From NCBI GenBank assembly GCA_016839165.1, contig CP069300.1, positions 2,480,001-2,544,000 on the forward strand: 64,000 nucleotides of DNA, in the 5' to 3' direction. The notes under the pieces were generated by a model that had not been told where the DNA came from, did no database searches, and worked only from the letters and a program-made list of their open reading frames with translations. Below, one piece after another: positions 16,780 through 25,922 of the stretch. Source of the stretch: Bradyrhizobium sp. PSBB068 (GTDB lineage Bacteria > Pseudomonadota > Alphaproteobacteria > Rhizobiales > Xanthobacteraceae). Both the position numbers and the translations under genes were made by a program. The stretch's first letter is position 1; the number at the start of each line of letters is the position of its first letter.

Positions 16780-17562
16780 ATGGACTCCACGCTGGATAAC
16801 AAGGTTGCGGAAGCGCCGCTCGCGAGCTTGGAGGAGCAGCTTTCGAACCTCGCGCGCGAAGCGGGAGTCAGCCCCTCGAGTCCAACGACCAGTGTGAAAG
16901 AGCCTCGCGCGCTGCGGGCAATGATTCATCGATTGAGAGATCGGCGGTACCCGGTCTCAGTCGGTTTGGTGTTGCTGGCATCCATTGCGGGCGGAATTTG
17001 GTGGTGGTCCTCGGTTGGTACAGCAGTCGTACCCTCCTCAAACCCCACACCTCTCACACAGGTCCCGCCGAAAGACGTTGCGCCAACTGCCGTCGTGGTT
17101 TCCCCCGATCTGGCACAGCAGCTCCAACCGATGGAGCGCGATCTTGCCTCCTTGAGGCAAGCGGTTGAACAGCTACAGCTGAGGCAAGAACAACTGGCCC
17201 GCGACAATGATAGCCTGGCAAGACAACTCGCGGCAGGGCGAGCGGAAATAGCGCGCAACAACAATGCTATCGACCAGATCAAGACTGTCCAAATTCAGAT
17301 GGCGCAGGAAAGCAAGACCGTCACCGAGCGGCTCAGCGCAAGCCAGGAACAACTGGCCCGTCTGATCGCGAACGCTTCAGCGCCAATGGTGGCGCCCGAA
17401 GAGCCTGGGCAGACGTCAGACCAACCAAACGTAACCTTCGACGTACCCGTGCCGCGTCCGCGGCCGACCAATGTTGCCCAGACGCACAAGCCAATACGCT
17501 CCCCGGCGCGGCCGCATGCGAACAAACCACAACCTGCGGCATGGCCGTGGTCAGCGCGCTGA
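16780..17562 (+). CDS. Single-pass membrane protein with coiled coil
   Basis: A 260-residue protein. The ATG at 16780 is preceded by CGGAGCACCAA, a better site than a GTG at 16759. A cytoplasmic N-terminus (about 1-57) is followed by one transmembrane segment (about 58-77, VGLVLLASIAGGIWWW), a Pro-rich linker, a long coiled coil (about 110-200, QQLQPMERDLASLRQAVEQL) and a Pro/Arg/Lys-rich tail ending PAAWPWSAR. Proteins of this layout are frequent in Bradyrhizobium; no enzymatic domain is visible and the role is unknown. The coiled-coil protein at 19698 shares the general style but not an evident homology. Confidence 0.75.
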   Translation: MDSTLDNKVAEAPLASLEEQLSNLAREAGVSPSSPTTSVKEPRALRAMIHRLRDRRYPVSVGLVLLASIAGGIWWWSSVGTAVVPSSNPTPLTQVPPKDVAPTAVVVSPDLAQQLQPMERDLASLRQAVEQLQLRQEQLARDNDSLARQLAAGRAEIARNNNAIDQIKTVQIQMAQESKTVTERLSASQEQLARLIANASAPMVAPEEPGQTSDQPNVTFDVPVPRPRPTNVAQTHKPIRSPARPHANKPQPAAWPWSAR

Positions 17563-17800
17563 TCTGCGCCGCCGCCGCCGCTTCATGAAGCACCAGACTG
17601 CCGTGTCGCCGTCGACCTGGATCGCGAAGTAAGCTCCGTTCTGGTGGGAGTGCGAATAGCCCGTCGGAGAACAAGCGGAAGCCGCTGCCGGAAAGCAGCA
17701 CGATATCGGTTAACTGAATTCCAGTTCTGAACCGCCTGAATGCCATCTCTGCGGGAGATGCGGCATTGCTTCCTGGTCCAATCTTTGCCAACGCCGCCAT
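17551..17800 (-). pseudogene. Frameshifted small gene
   Basis: On the minus strand, one frame from an ATG at 17800 reads MAALAKIGPGSNAASPAEMA and continues with FRRFRTGIQLTDIVLLSGSG. A second frame then continues with convincing protein (YSHSHQNGAYFAIQVDGDTA, then VWCFMKRRRRRR) to a TGA at 17551-17553. The switch lies near 17640-17660, so a single frameshift would join them into a protein of about 80 residues. The 3' end overlaps the plus-strand membrane-protein gene by 12 bases. The family is unknown. Confidence 0.4.
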
Positions 17801-18072
17801 ACATCTCGTCCTGGGCCGCGCTGCTCGATTGTGCGTCAAGGAATTGTCTCCCTGACGTCATCCAGAGTCGTAGCCGGCAATGCTATTTTGCTGGCGTGTC
17901 GTTGCCTTGGCCGCCATGGCGGCGCGTCGCGATCAGCCGCAGGAGTAGCTTATGGGCACGCGCCTTGCAGTGTGAGCGCTACTGGGATTTTCAGTGTCCC
18001 AGTTCAGGAATAGGCCGTCACCCGGTGTGCATTTTTTTGAGACCGGTGGCTCGATCAATTAGGAGATAATCT

Positions 18073-18279
18073 TTGAACCACACGCCGCCGCTAACGGCCA
18101 GATTCCTCGTTCGAAGAGGAACCACTGACTGGATGGTTTACGACAGAGAACTCAAGGGGCCAGCGCAGCTCGAAAAATACGGCAGCTTCGCTGAGAAGCT
18201 GACCAAGGAGCGGGCGGAACTCGTGAAGCAATCATTGACGGACGCGCTCCCGACCAATGCGCCCAATCCTCGCCGGTGA
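18073..18279 (+). CDS. Small hypothetical protein with TTG start
   Basis: A 68-residue protein (MNHTPPLTARFLVRRGTTDW). The TTG start at 18073 is supported by a strong AGGAG seven bases upstream. The pattern MVYDRELKGPA ... KLTKERAELVKQSL is like short basic proteins found widely in Bradyrhizobium. There is no signal peptide or membrane segment. Function unknown. Confidence 0.6.
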   Translation: MNHTPPLTARFLVRRGTTDWMVYDRELKGPAQLEKYGSFAEKLTKERAELVKQSLTDALPTNAPNPRR

Positions 18280-18510
18280 TGGACCATTGTTGAACAAAGA
18301 AGGAACAAATGACATCCGTGTTACCTAATAAGGTATAGGAACAGAGTTGGGCAACGTGAACAAGGTGCGGCGAAGTAACGGCGCATCGGTGAGGGAAAAC
18401 TTCGGCCGCAGCGGAATTCAACTTCGGTAGCAGGGCATTGAGCGAGGCATCGCTTGGCGGCTGCGACGGAACGACCCGGGAATGGCGGTCTGGCGCAGGA
18501 AGCAGCCTCT

Positions 18511-18699
18511 TCAGATCGCCTTTGAGGTGCCAAGTACGAGGGCATCCGCCCTCAGCCTCTGGATCGCCGTCTGTTCTTCCGTGAGGCGCCTTTCGACGAA
18601 CTGCCGCTCCTCTTCGGTCAGGTTGCCATTGAGCAATCGGCGATAGCGCTGGACGTTGTTGCCGTAGACTTTCAGGCGCATCAACTGCTCGTCGGTCAT
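18511..18699 (-). CDS. Small hypothetical helical protein
   Basis: A 62-residue protein (MTDEQLMRLKVYGNNVQRYR). The ATG at 18699 has GGAG with six-base spacing and is preferred to the ATG at 18711. It is almost entirely charged helix (LTEEERQFVERRLTEEQTAI), with no membrane segment. Function unknown; it stands alone. Confidence 0.6.
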   Translation of the reverse strand: MTDEQLMRLKVYGNNVQRYRRLLNGNLTEEERQFVERRLTEEQTAIQRLRADALVLGTSKAI

Positions 18700-18711
18700 C
18701 TTGATCTCCAT

Positions 18712-19017
18712 GCGGGACCGGAAATAGGTGAGAGCCTTTCGGTCGTGATTCTAAAACCGAAAGGGTTCCCGCAATATCAAGTGGACGTCTTGGTCCGCTT
18801 CTTGCGGTACGATCAAAGTCGGGCAATGAACAATTTACTTCCGCTGCAATGAAGCGAGCACCGAATAATTACTCTGCTTTGCAAGAGGCCGGCCAGAAAT
18901 TCCGAGGTACGCTGTCGAACACGGAGTTTGGTTAAGGCTATGGCAGAGCCGCCCGACATCGCGATGAACTCCAGCAACCACCATTTGCCTTCCTAACATG
19001 CCGTTCTGGATACCATC
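18712..19017. other. Stretch without a recognisable gene
   Basis: No supported gene. The part next to 18712 probably contains the promoter of the minus-strand small gene. The rest may be decayed sequence, given the remnants that follow. Confidence 0.3.
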
Positions 19018-19127
19018 TCATGCGCATCCCTTCCTGTAGAAGCTCACGCCATTAAGGCCGATCGCGGCATCGCGGCTCAGATACGGATTGGCCGGCGGCA
19101 AGCCGGCACTGAATGCCCATCTGATCA
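19018..19127 (-). pseudogene. Unidentified gene tail
   Basis: A minus-strand frame reads [20 protein letters not shown] and continues AAIGLNGVSFYRKGCA to a TGA at 19018-19020. It looks like a genuine C-terminus but has no start, and it abuts the cupin remnant in a different frame. The family is not recognised. Confidence 0.25.
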
Positions 19128-19250
19128 GCTGCGCCGGTAGTCGTCCTCGATGCGGATGATGTCGTCCTCGGCGAGATAGATGCCGGTCTTCACCTCGATC
19201 AGTTCGAGTTGGATCTTGCCGGGATTTTCGAGCCGGTGCGCTGCGCGGCG
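19125..19250 (-). pseudogene. Remnant of a mannose-6-phosphate isomerase/mannose-1-phosphate guanylyltransferase cupin
   Basis: The minus strand reads [19 protein letters not shown] and then [18 protein letters not shown] before a TGA at 19125-19127. This is the characteristic end of the type II cupin domain of AlgA/ManC/XanB-type enzymes, which supply GDP-mannose. Upstream of the HRLENPGK motif the similarity stops abruptly, so only the last 40 residues or so survive. It is interesting beside a polysaccharide locus that contains an AlgD-like dehydrogenase. Confidence 0.6.
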
Positions 19251-19260
19251 CTTCTCGCGT

Positions 19261-19697
19261 GAGGTGATGCTCCGGCTATTGCGGCGTCAGGTCGCGGCAG
19301 GCAGGCATACTCCGGAAGGAGTAGGTGGGCTCCTCCATGGGGGGAAATAGCGCGCGCGGGCGAACTGCACGAAACTACGACGAAATTTCGGATCGGCGAA
19401 GGCAGAGCCCGATGGGTAAAGTGATCGTAGCAGTGGCACGGACCGCAAAGGGCGGGTTACGCCCGTCACGTTGTAATGGCGGCGCCGGTGCTCACGAACA
19501 TACCGCGGTTTAGCGTGGATGCGCTGGCGCAAGCTGCGGCGTCTCGTCAGTTACGGCGAGAGCGACAGCCGGAGCCGCAAGTGACGATGAATGCCAGCAC
19601 GATCGGCCCCGCGGAGGCTTACTCGAGGGCGCGCCGAGGTAGGGCACCCAATGTCGCACCTCGCCAGATCGCGTCGCCATACGAAAGGTGATTGCGG
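19261..19697. other. Stretch without a recognisable gene
   Basis: No supported gene. A small perfect hairpin (TACTCC/GGAGTA) lies at 19308-19323. The segment just before 19698 must hold the ribosome binding site and probably the promoter of the coiled-coil gene. Confidence 0.3.
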
Positions 19698-22565
19698 ATG
19701 GATCGGACGGTTCTCCTCGACAATGAAGTAGGCCCTCCCTGCGAAACCGCGGGCGCGTCGCCGCGACGCCTGCTCAGGGGAGCACGGCCCGTGCTCTTGT
19801 GGACGACGACCGTCGCCGTGTTCGCAACCGCGTGGGCACCCGTTGCGACACTGGCGGAGACCGATCCCGTGCGTCTTGCGGCGGATACGCGGCAAGCCGT
19901 GGCTCTTCGCGATCTCAATTCTGCTGCAGCGGCGGAGGACGGCGAGTCCAAAGCCGCGCCGCGGGACGGAGGCGATAACAAACGGTCGGTGCTGATCGTG
20001 CAGGGAGCGAGCGCCCAGAGTGGGCTTGCCTCGGAGGAACCCAATTGGGGTGAGAGCCTGTCCTGCGATCTCTCAACTGCAAGGCTCGATATCGGCCTGT
20101 TGCAGCGGATCGAGCTGGAGCGCGGGCGGGCGGAGATGTTGGAGCAGGGTCTTGCCGCGGCTCGTCACGACCTCGAAGTCCAGACTGCCTTGGCCACGAA
20201 GGCCGTCGAAAATGCTGCCCTAGTGAAGCAGGACGTACAGGGTATCGCGGAGCTGCAGGATGCGCTGCAACGCGCGCGTGAGAGGGCAGGAACGCTGGAA
20301 CAGGATCTCGCGGCGGCGCGGCGCGATCTCAAGATCCGGACTGCGCCGGCGGCACAAACAGGAGAGGAAGAATCGCGGCCGGAGCCAGCCAGGGAGGGCG
20401 GCGCAGCCGAGACAAGACAACCGCCCGCAATGGCCGGCATGCCGGCAGGCGGCTTTTCGTTGACGCGCAGTGCAATCCTGGCCTACGAGGCCCAAGCCCG
20501 CGCGTTTGGAGGAGAGCTTGTCGAACTCGGACAAGCTGCTGCGAGCGATACCGGGTTGCCTCGCTACCCGGAGCGGTTCGCAAGTCTCGAGCAGGATCTC
20601 GCGGTCGCGCGAGGTGAACTCGAGACACAGACCACAGTTGCGGCTAAAGCGAGCGAGGAGGCGTCCCGCCTCAGGCAATCGGGGGAGAGAGACGCAGCCG
20701 ACTTGCAGCAGGAACGCGAGCAATCTGCGCGGCTGCAGCGGGATATAGCGACGGCGCGGCGTGATCTGGAGATCCAGACAGCACTGGCAACGAAAGCGAG
20801 CGAGGAAGCGTCCCGGCTGAAGGCAGCGGGAGAGAGCGGCGCAGCACAGCTGGAGGTATCCCTGCAGCGGGAACGCGACCGGTCTGCGCGGCTAGATCAG
20901 GATCTCGCGGCGACGCGGCGTGATCTGGAGATTCAGACTGCGCTTGCGACGAAAGCCGCGGGTGAGAGCGGAACGCCGGACCTGCGAAAGGAGGAAGAGA
21001 GGTCCGCCCAGCTGGAGCAGGATCTCGCTGCGACACGGCGTGATCTGGCGACCCAGACTGCGTTGGCGGCAAGGGCGGGCGAGGAAGTCTCGCGTCAGAA
21101 GCTGTCGATGGAAGCTGTGGCTGTCGATCTGAGGCAATCGCGCGCAAAGGCCGACGCGCTCGCACAGGAGCTCTCTCAGGCGCGTAGTTCGATCTACGCA
21201 CACGAGGCGCAGGCCCTCAAGGCTGGCGAAGAAGTGGCGGAGCTGAGGCGGGCGGCTGAAGGCAGCGCGACCTCAGCTCACAAAGCCTCGCCGGACGAGC
21301 TCAGCCAATTGGCTCGGCTGGAGCAGGATCTTGCAGCGGCCCGCAATGATGTCGAGGCCCAGGCCGCACTGGCGGCGAAGGCAAGCGACGAAGCAGCTCG
21401 ATTGAAACGGGAGAGGGAGAACGGCGCGGCAGAGGCGCAGAACCTGCTGCAAGCGGCACGTCAGCGCGCTGACCGGCTGGAGCAGGATCTGGTGGCCGCG
21501 CGACGTGATGCCGAGAGCAAGACCGCGCTGGTGACGCAGGCAAGCCAGGAAGCCACCCGGCTGCAAGTCGCAGGCAAGAGCACTGCCGCAGACCTGCAAA
21601 AAGAGCGCGAGCGATCCGCACGGCTGGAGCAGGATTTGGCGACGGCACGACGCGATGTCGAGAGTAAGACCGCGCTGGTGACGCAAGCAGGCGAGCAAAC
21701 ATCCCGACTGCAAGCAGCAGGCAAGAGCGCCGCTGCTGACCTGCAAAAGGAGCGCGAGCGATCCGCGCGGCTGGAGCAGGATCTGGCGGCAGCGCGGCGC
21801 GACGTCGAGTCCAAGACTGCGCTGGTAACCAAAGCAGCCGAGGATCTGTCCCGGCTGACATCGGCAGGGAAGAGCGGCCTGGCGGATCTGCAAAAGGAGC
21901 GTGAGCGGTCCGAGCGGCTGGAACAGGACCTCGCGGCAGCGCGTCGCGAGAGTGAAGCCCAGACGGCGAGGGCCGCAAAGGCAAGCCAGGAAGTCTTGCA
22001 GCAGAAACAGATAGTAGAAGCCGGTGCTGCCGAGTTGAGGCAGTTGCGCGCCGAAAGCGCTGACGTAAAGGCGCAGAACCTCTTCCTGTCGCGGAGCGCG
22101 ATCCAGGCGTATGAGGCGCAGGGGCGCAAAGGACTTGGCGCTGCGCCAGACGTCTTGACGACCGGCTCGCCCGGCCCGGACAAGTCCACCTCGATCGGAG
22201 CGGCCGCCACTCCGGTAGCAGAGCCGGCACCCCTGGCGCCTGCACGCGCCGTCGCTCAGCCTGCTTCCGAGCAAGTGGCGGACGCTGCAGGGTTGGTCGC
22301 GCGCGCGAGTTTCCTACTCCGGCAGGGCGATGTCGGTGCGGCGCGGCTTGTGCTTGAGCGCGCCGTCGAGATGGGCAGCGCCCAGGCGAGCTTCGCGCTG
22401 GCGGAAACCTACGATCCGCTGGTTCTCGCGAAATGGGGAACCTACGGCACGCGCGGCGATGCGAGCAAAGCGAGAACCTTGTACGCCAAGGCAGATGCCG
22501 CAGGAATCAAGGAAGCGAAAACTCGGCTGGACGCACTGCATCGCTTACAGACACACGCCAATTAA
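19698..22565 (+). CDS. Long coiled-coil protein with C-terminal Sel1/TPR-like region
   Basis: A 955-residue protein; the ATG at 19698 follows AAAGGTG at eight bases. A hydrophobic segment near residues 30-55 (VLLWTTTVAVFATAWAPVAT) is a signal anchor or signal peptide. Residues of about 130-790 are heptad-rich coiled coil built from a repeating unit of roughly 47 residues (SARLEQDLAAARRDVESKTA, LVTKA, SRL, AAGKSAAADLQKERER). A Pro/Ala linker leads to a C-terminal domain with Sel1/TPR-like helices (ARASFLLRQGDVGAARLVLE, LAETYDP, DASKARTLYAKADAAGI). The likely role is an envelope scaffold. It lies at the edge of the exopolysaccharide locus, but no direct link is visible. Confidence 0.8.
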   Translation: MDRTVLLDNEVGPPCETAGASPRRLLRGARPVLLWTTTVAVFATAWAPVATLAETDPVRLAADTRQAVALRDLNSAAAAEDGESKAAPRDGGDNKRSVLIVQGASAQSGLASEEPNWGESLSCDLSTARLDIGLLQRIELERGRAEMLEQGLAAARHDLEVQTALATKAVENAALVKQDVQGIAELQDALQRARERAGTLEQDLAAARRDLKIRTAPAAQTGEEESRPEPAREGGAAETRQPPAMAGMPAGGFSLTRSAILAYEAQARAFGGELVELGQAAASDTGLPRYPERFASLEQDLAVARGELETQTTVAAKASEEASRLRQSGERDAADLQQEREQSARLQRDIATARRDLEIQTALATKASEEASRLKAAGESGAAQLEVSLQRERDRSARLDQDLAATRRDLEIQTALATKAAGESGTPDLRKEEERSAQLEQDLAATRRDLATQTALAARAGEEVSRQKLSMEAVAVDLRQSRAKADALAQELSQARSSIYAHEAQALKAGEEVAELRRAAEGSATSAHKASPDELSQLARLEQDLAAARNDVEAQAALAAKASDEAARLKRERENGAAEAQNLLQAARQRADRLEQDLVAARRDAESKTALVTQASQEATRLQVAGKSTAADLQKERERSARLEQDLATARRDVESKTALVTQAGEQTSRLQAAGKSAAADLQKERERSARLEQDLAAARRDVESKTALVTKAAEDLSRLTSAGKSGLADLQKERERSERLEQDLAAARRESEAQTARAAKASQEVLQQKQIVEAGAAELRQLRAESADVKAQNLFLSRSAIQAYEAQGRKGLGAAPDVLTTGSPGPDKSTSIGAAATPVAEPAPLAPARAVAQPASEQVADAAGLVARASFLLRQGDVGAARLVLERAVEMGSAQASFALAETYDPLVLAKWGTYGTRGDASKARTLYAKADAAGIKEAKTRLDALHRLQTHAN

Positions 22566-22666
22566 AGCATGATCCGGAAACGTGCGAAGCGGTTTTCCGA
22601 AAAGATCATGCTCAAACGATGAACTACAGCGCGATGGCGATTCAACCCAATCTCATCGCGCTTTAG
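22566..22666 (+). repeat. Palindromic intergenic repeat, copy 2
   Basis: It starts right after the stop of the coiled-coil gene: AGCATGATCCGGAAA ... GATCATGCT, then GCGCGATGG ... CTCATCGCGC. This is the same element as 15594-15697 in opposite orientation. Between two convergent genes it could also serve as a bidirectional terminator. Confidence 0.85.
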
Positions 22667-22698
22667 TCTCGCGGGCTTGACCGACCGGGCCGACCTCA

Positions 22699-24081
22699 TC
22701 ACCTGGTGCCGGCCGAAGCCGCATCAGCTTCGGTCACGGCAGTTCGGCCCGTCGCCGATGAGGGACTCAAACCGCTTAGCTTTCGGGAAGGGACGTCCGG
22801 AAGGTCCTGGTATCGCAAGGAAACCTCGACGGTGTCGCCTGGTTGCAACTCGGTGTCCTCGCTCGCGGCAATCTGTTCCGGCCCGTTCTCACCCTTTCTG
22901 AAAATGGTAATGTCCGGCTTGCTGCCCGCGCCTCGCACGAGCTGCGATCGAACCATCGCAGTGTACTGAATCTTCTCACCCACGGCCTGCAGTCTCTCGC
23001 GAACCTGGTTAAGCCTCAAGCTCGTGTCCTGCAGCTCACGTAGCAGGTCAAGTCGCCGCTGATCATCGAGCTTTGTCAGCCTTCTGACCAGATCATCCTG
23101 CTGCTTCTTGACTTGCAGCAGCTGTGCTGAAGTCTGCAACTTCCTGGTTGACGACAGTAAGACCGCCCGACGTGCATCCGTGACGCGCGGGCTGGTCAAG
23201 GTTCCTCTGGCGAACATGTCTTGCGCTTTTTGCAGTTCGTCCTGGTCCGACTGAAATCCTTCTTCTTCCCTTTTCTGTTGCTCGGACAGCACGCGTACTT
23301 CATCGTCTCCCTGCCGAACACCGCGCTGGATGAAGTCCTTCTCCTGCTGATAGTCACTCTGCTTAACCTTCAAATACTCAGTTTCGGCATTGAAGATTTC
23401 TGAAATCGCCGATCGAGCTATCGGCGAGTCCTTCGCAGCATTTGGAACGATCTGGGGCGCCTCTCCGAGTTCCGTCTTGATACGCCACAGGCGCGCCTGC
23501 TCTTTGGCGAGTTCAGTCCAAAGCGACCCGTACTCGGCCCTCAGGTCCGCCAGATCAAGATACGGATTGTTCATTCTGACATGCATGATGTCGTAACCGC
23601 TCGCCACAGCTATGAGTTGGCGTGCGGTGATGGCCGGAAGGTAAGGGTACTGGCCAGGCTTCGATACGTCGCCATTGATGTATATCGGCCTGTAGTCCGC
23701 TACGGTCGCCGTGATTTCATCTGCATCGATCACGATGACACTTTCGCGCCCTTCAGGACTTCTCTGCCGAAACACCTTGTTCGCCAGTGCGGCGCCGATC
23801 TTGGTTCGGATCTGCGGCAAGCTCAGGCCCGCTACCTGAAGCACACCGACGAGCGGCAGTGCAATATTCCCGTCCGTCTGGACAGCTGCACGGGATCGCA
23901 ACTCCGGCACGCCAGCCGCCGCGACCTCCAGGACGTCTCCGACATTGACGAGATACTCGGCCTTTGCTTGTGCCACCGAAATCGTCAAGCCGAGGACCGC
24001 CAAGCCCCATTTGATGTAACCGCCGAGGCCGTTGCCGATGATACTGGCTCTGAAACACTTGCGCGGTGCGTAGTTCGGCAT
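22699..24081 (-). CDS. Polysaccharide export protein (Wza/ExoF/GumB-like)
   Basis: A 460-residue protein starting at the ATG at 24081 (GAGAAAG upstream); the frame is open 22 codons further, but the shorter form gives a hydrophobic N-terminal export segment (GLAVLGLTISVAQAKA). A polysaccharide-export domain follows (YLVNVGDVLEVAAAGVPEL, ALPLVGVLQVAG), then a SLBB-like part (IYINGDVSKPGQYPYLPAIT), a long coiled coil (about 250-370) and a C-terminal second SLBB-like part (ELQPGDTVEVSL). The ExoF-type layout with a coiled coil suits a periplasmic/outer-membrane channel for exopolysaccharide. It is divergent from the Wzz-like gene. Confidence 0.88.
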   Translation of the reverse strand: MPNYAPRKCFRASIIGNGLGGYIKWGLAVLGLTISVAQAKAEYLVNVGDVLEVAAAGVPELRSRAAVQTDGNIALPLVGVLQVAGLSLPQIRTKIGAALANKVFRQRSPEGRESVIVIDADEITATVADYRPIYINGDVSKPGQYPYLPAITARQLIAVASGYDIMHVRMNNPYLDLADLRAEYGSLWTELAKEQARLWRIKTELGEAPQIVPNAAKDSPIARSAISEIFNAETEYLKVKQSDYQQEKDFIQRGVRQGDDEVRVLSEQQKREEEGFQSDQDELQKAQDMFARGTLTSPRVTDARRAVLLSSTRKLQTSAQLLQVKKQQDDLVRRLTKLDDQRRLDLLRELQDTSLRLNQVRERLQAVGEKIQYTAMVRSQLVRGAGSKPDITIFRKGENGPEQIAASEDTELQPGDTVEVSLRYQDLPDVPSRKLSGLSPSSATGRTAVTEADAASAGTR

Positions 24082-24697
24082 GACGGCAACTTTCTCTACG
24101 ACCTGGTCATCAGGGTGAAACGCTCGGAATCCGCGGCGTACCAACATGTCAACATCGCTGACGCTCGGGTCACCATCGAGACGGCCGGATCGGCAAAACG
24201 GAGGTTCTTTCCCTCAATTGCTGGGAAACAGGGCTACCCGCCCATTTCTCGATTGATCGGCCCTGTTGATCGACAATTTGAAGTTGCATCGGACCCACTG
24301 GGATGTGCGAACGAGTGGATTGCCGCTCGAATTTAGTCCGGTAGTGCCGCGGCTCAATGGACCATCGTAATTACCCATTTATTGCCTTTCCCAACCTGTG
24401 ACCCGGAATGTACTGATTCAGTGGGAAATGAGCGGTTGGATCGTAGCGTCCATGAACGAAGCGTTCTTGATCAATTTGCCGGCCTCCGCCAACCCTCCGG
24501 CGTGTCCGGTCTATGGCCGTTTGGCGAATTCAGCGGATACCGGCACATTTCGCGGCCACCATCTGTCAAAAGTTGGTGCGGCGACCACACGTCAATCTGC
24601 TGTGCTTTCCGCTGACCGTGCGTCCTTCGGTGAGTGCCCTTGGGCCATTTGACCTCACCTCTGCAGCAGAATTCAAATTATCAACGCTGGTACGAAG
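24082..24697. promoter_or_regulatory. Divergent promoter region of the export genes
   Basis: 616 bases between the starts of two divergent exopolysaccharide genes. The part around 24350-24420 and 24660-24697 is relatively AT-rich. No coding frame is convincing and no defined operator was found. Confidence 0.4.
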
Positions 24698-25798
24698 ATG
24701 TTGCAGAATACAACGGATAATTGGGTGAATCGGGAGAATCCGCCGCCGCCGGAATTTCGTCCTACGCCGGTCATTTCCCTGCTGGCGGTGGTAACCTTCG
24801 TACGGCGACGCCTGTTGACCATAGGGCTGGGATGTTGCGCAGCGCTTGGCGTTGCCATGCTCTACCTCGTCATGGCGGTACCCACGTTTACTGCCAAGGC
24901 GCAACTTATCGTAGACTCGAAGGCGACGCCCGGAGACGTAGCGGCAGTCGCAACGATCGTTGAAAGTCAGATCGGAATCATAAAGTCTGAGAGCATTGCG
25001 AGCGCCGTGATCGAGAAGCTCGGTCTCGCAGAGAGCCCGGAATTTGCGGGCGGTCAGGGTAACAGCATTCTATCCGTATCGCGTCTGCTCGGCTGGACCA
25101 GACCGGAAGGCTCAGGTAGCGCGATGCGCTACGCCGTTGAATCGTTCGGACAAAGGCTTTCCGCCAAGCGCGTGGGCCCTACCTATCTCGTCGAACTCAC
25201 CTTCGATTCCAGAGATCCTGATCGGGCAGCGCAGATCCTGAACGCCGTCGCGGAAAAGTATATTACTCATCAAATGGACCAGGGCGGCTCGTTGCAAGAC
25301 GAGACGTGGGTCCGGGATCGACTGAACGGATTGAGCATACAAGCGTCAGCTGCGCAAAAGGCACTCGAGGACTTCAGAAGCAGAAAAGATGCTTCGGATT
25401 CCGCTGTCAGTATGGACAGACTGGTCGCTGCTGCGGAATCATCCAAAAGCGCTTATGATAGTTTTCGCCACATGCTGCGCAGGCTGGAGGCTACGCGACA
25501 ACAGTCAACGCCAGTGTTTGCCGCGAGTCTCATTACGCAGGCTTTGCCTCCCCTGAGGGCCGCTTCGCCAAAGCCTAAGAGTGTGCTTGGAATAGCGATC
25601 GTTGGCGGGCTGCTTCTTGGCCTCGCCTTCGCCGTGGCGCAGGATCTGATCGATGGCCACATGCGCTTCGGTGCGTGGGACCTCTTGCGCGCACACGATG
25701 ATAGAGCCGAGTGGCCTGTCTCGGACACAGTTCGACCGGATCATCAATCTGAAACATCGGCAAAGACCAGGCCGGTACGTCTTACCGGTTCGGGGTGA
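24698..25798 (+). CDS. Wzz-like chain-length protein without kinase domain
   Basis: A 366-residue protein of the polysaccharide co-polymerase family. A cytoplasmic Pro-rich N-terminus is followed by TM1 (about 36-60, TIGLGCCAALGVAMLYLVMA), a periplasmic domain with helices and coiled coil, and TM2 (about 290-312, VLGIAIVGGLLLGLAFAVAQ). The family is known for controlling chain length together with Wzy. ExoP-type proteins carry a tyrosine autokinase after TM2; here only a short tail of about 55 residues follows, and no Walker motif is present. It is downstream of the divergent promoter region and 124 bases ahead of the polymerase-like gene. Confidence 0.85.
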   Translation: MLQNTTDNWVNRENPPPPEFRPTPVISLLAVVTFVRRRLLTIGLGCCAALGVAMLYLVMAVPTFTAKAQLIVDSKATPGDVAAVATIVESQIGIIKSESIASAVIEKLGLAESPEFAGGQGNSILSVSRLLGWTRPEGSGSAMRYAVESFGQRLSAKRVGPTYLVELTFDSRDPDRAAQILNAVAEKYITHQMDQGGSLQDETWVRDRLNGLSIQASAAQKALEDFRSRKDASDSAVSMDRLVAAAESSKSAYDSFRHMLRRLEATRQQSTPVFAASLITQALPPLRAASPKPKSVLGIAIVGGLLLGLAFAVAQDLIDGHMRFGAWDLLRAHDDRAEWPVSDTVRPDHQSETSAKTRPVRLTGSG

Positions 25799-25922
25799 GC
25801 GTGGAGTTGCCGTTTTCAACGCTCGGGACAATTTGGTTTCGACGGCGGTCGGGTAGGCGCCATCGGGCGATCAGCAGTCGCGCGCTCGAGTTCGGTTGCG
25901 CCGGAGGGCAAGGAGCCGGCCC

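Noticed and set aside
20165..22274. Several minus-strand frames opposite the coiled-coil gene
   Set aside because: They arise from the repeated GC-rich codons of the coiled coil and consist of low-complexity Cys/Leu/Arg repeats.
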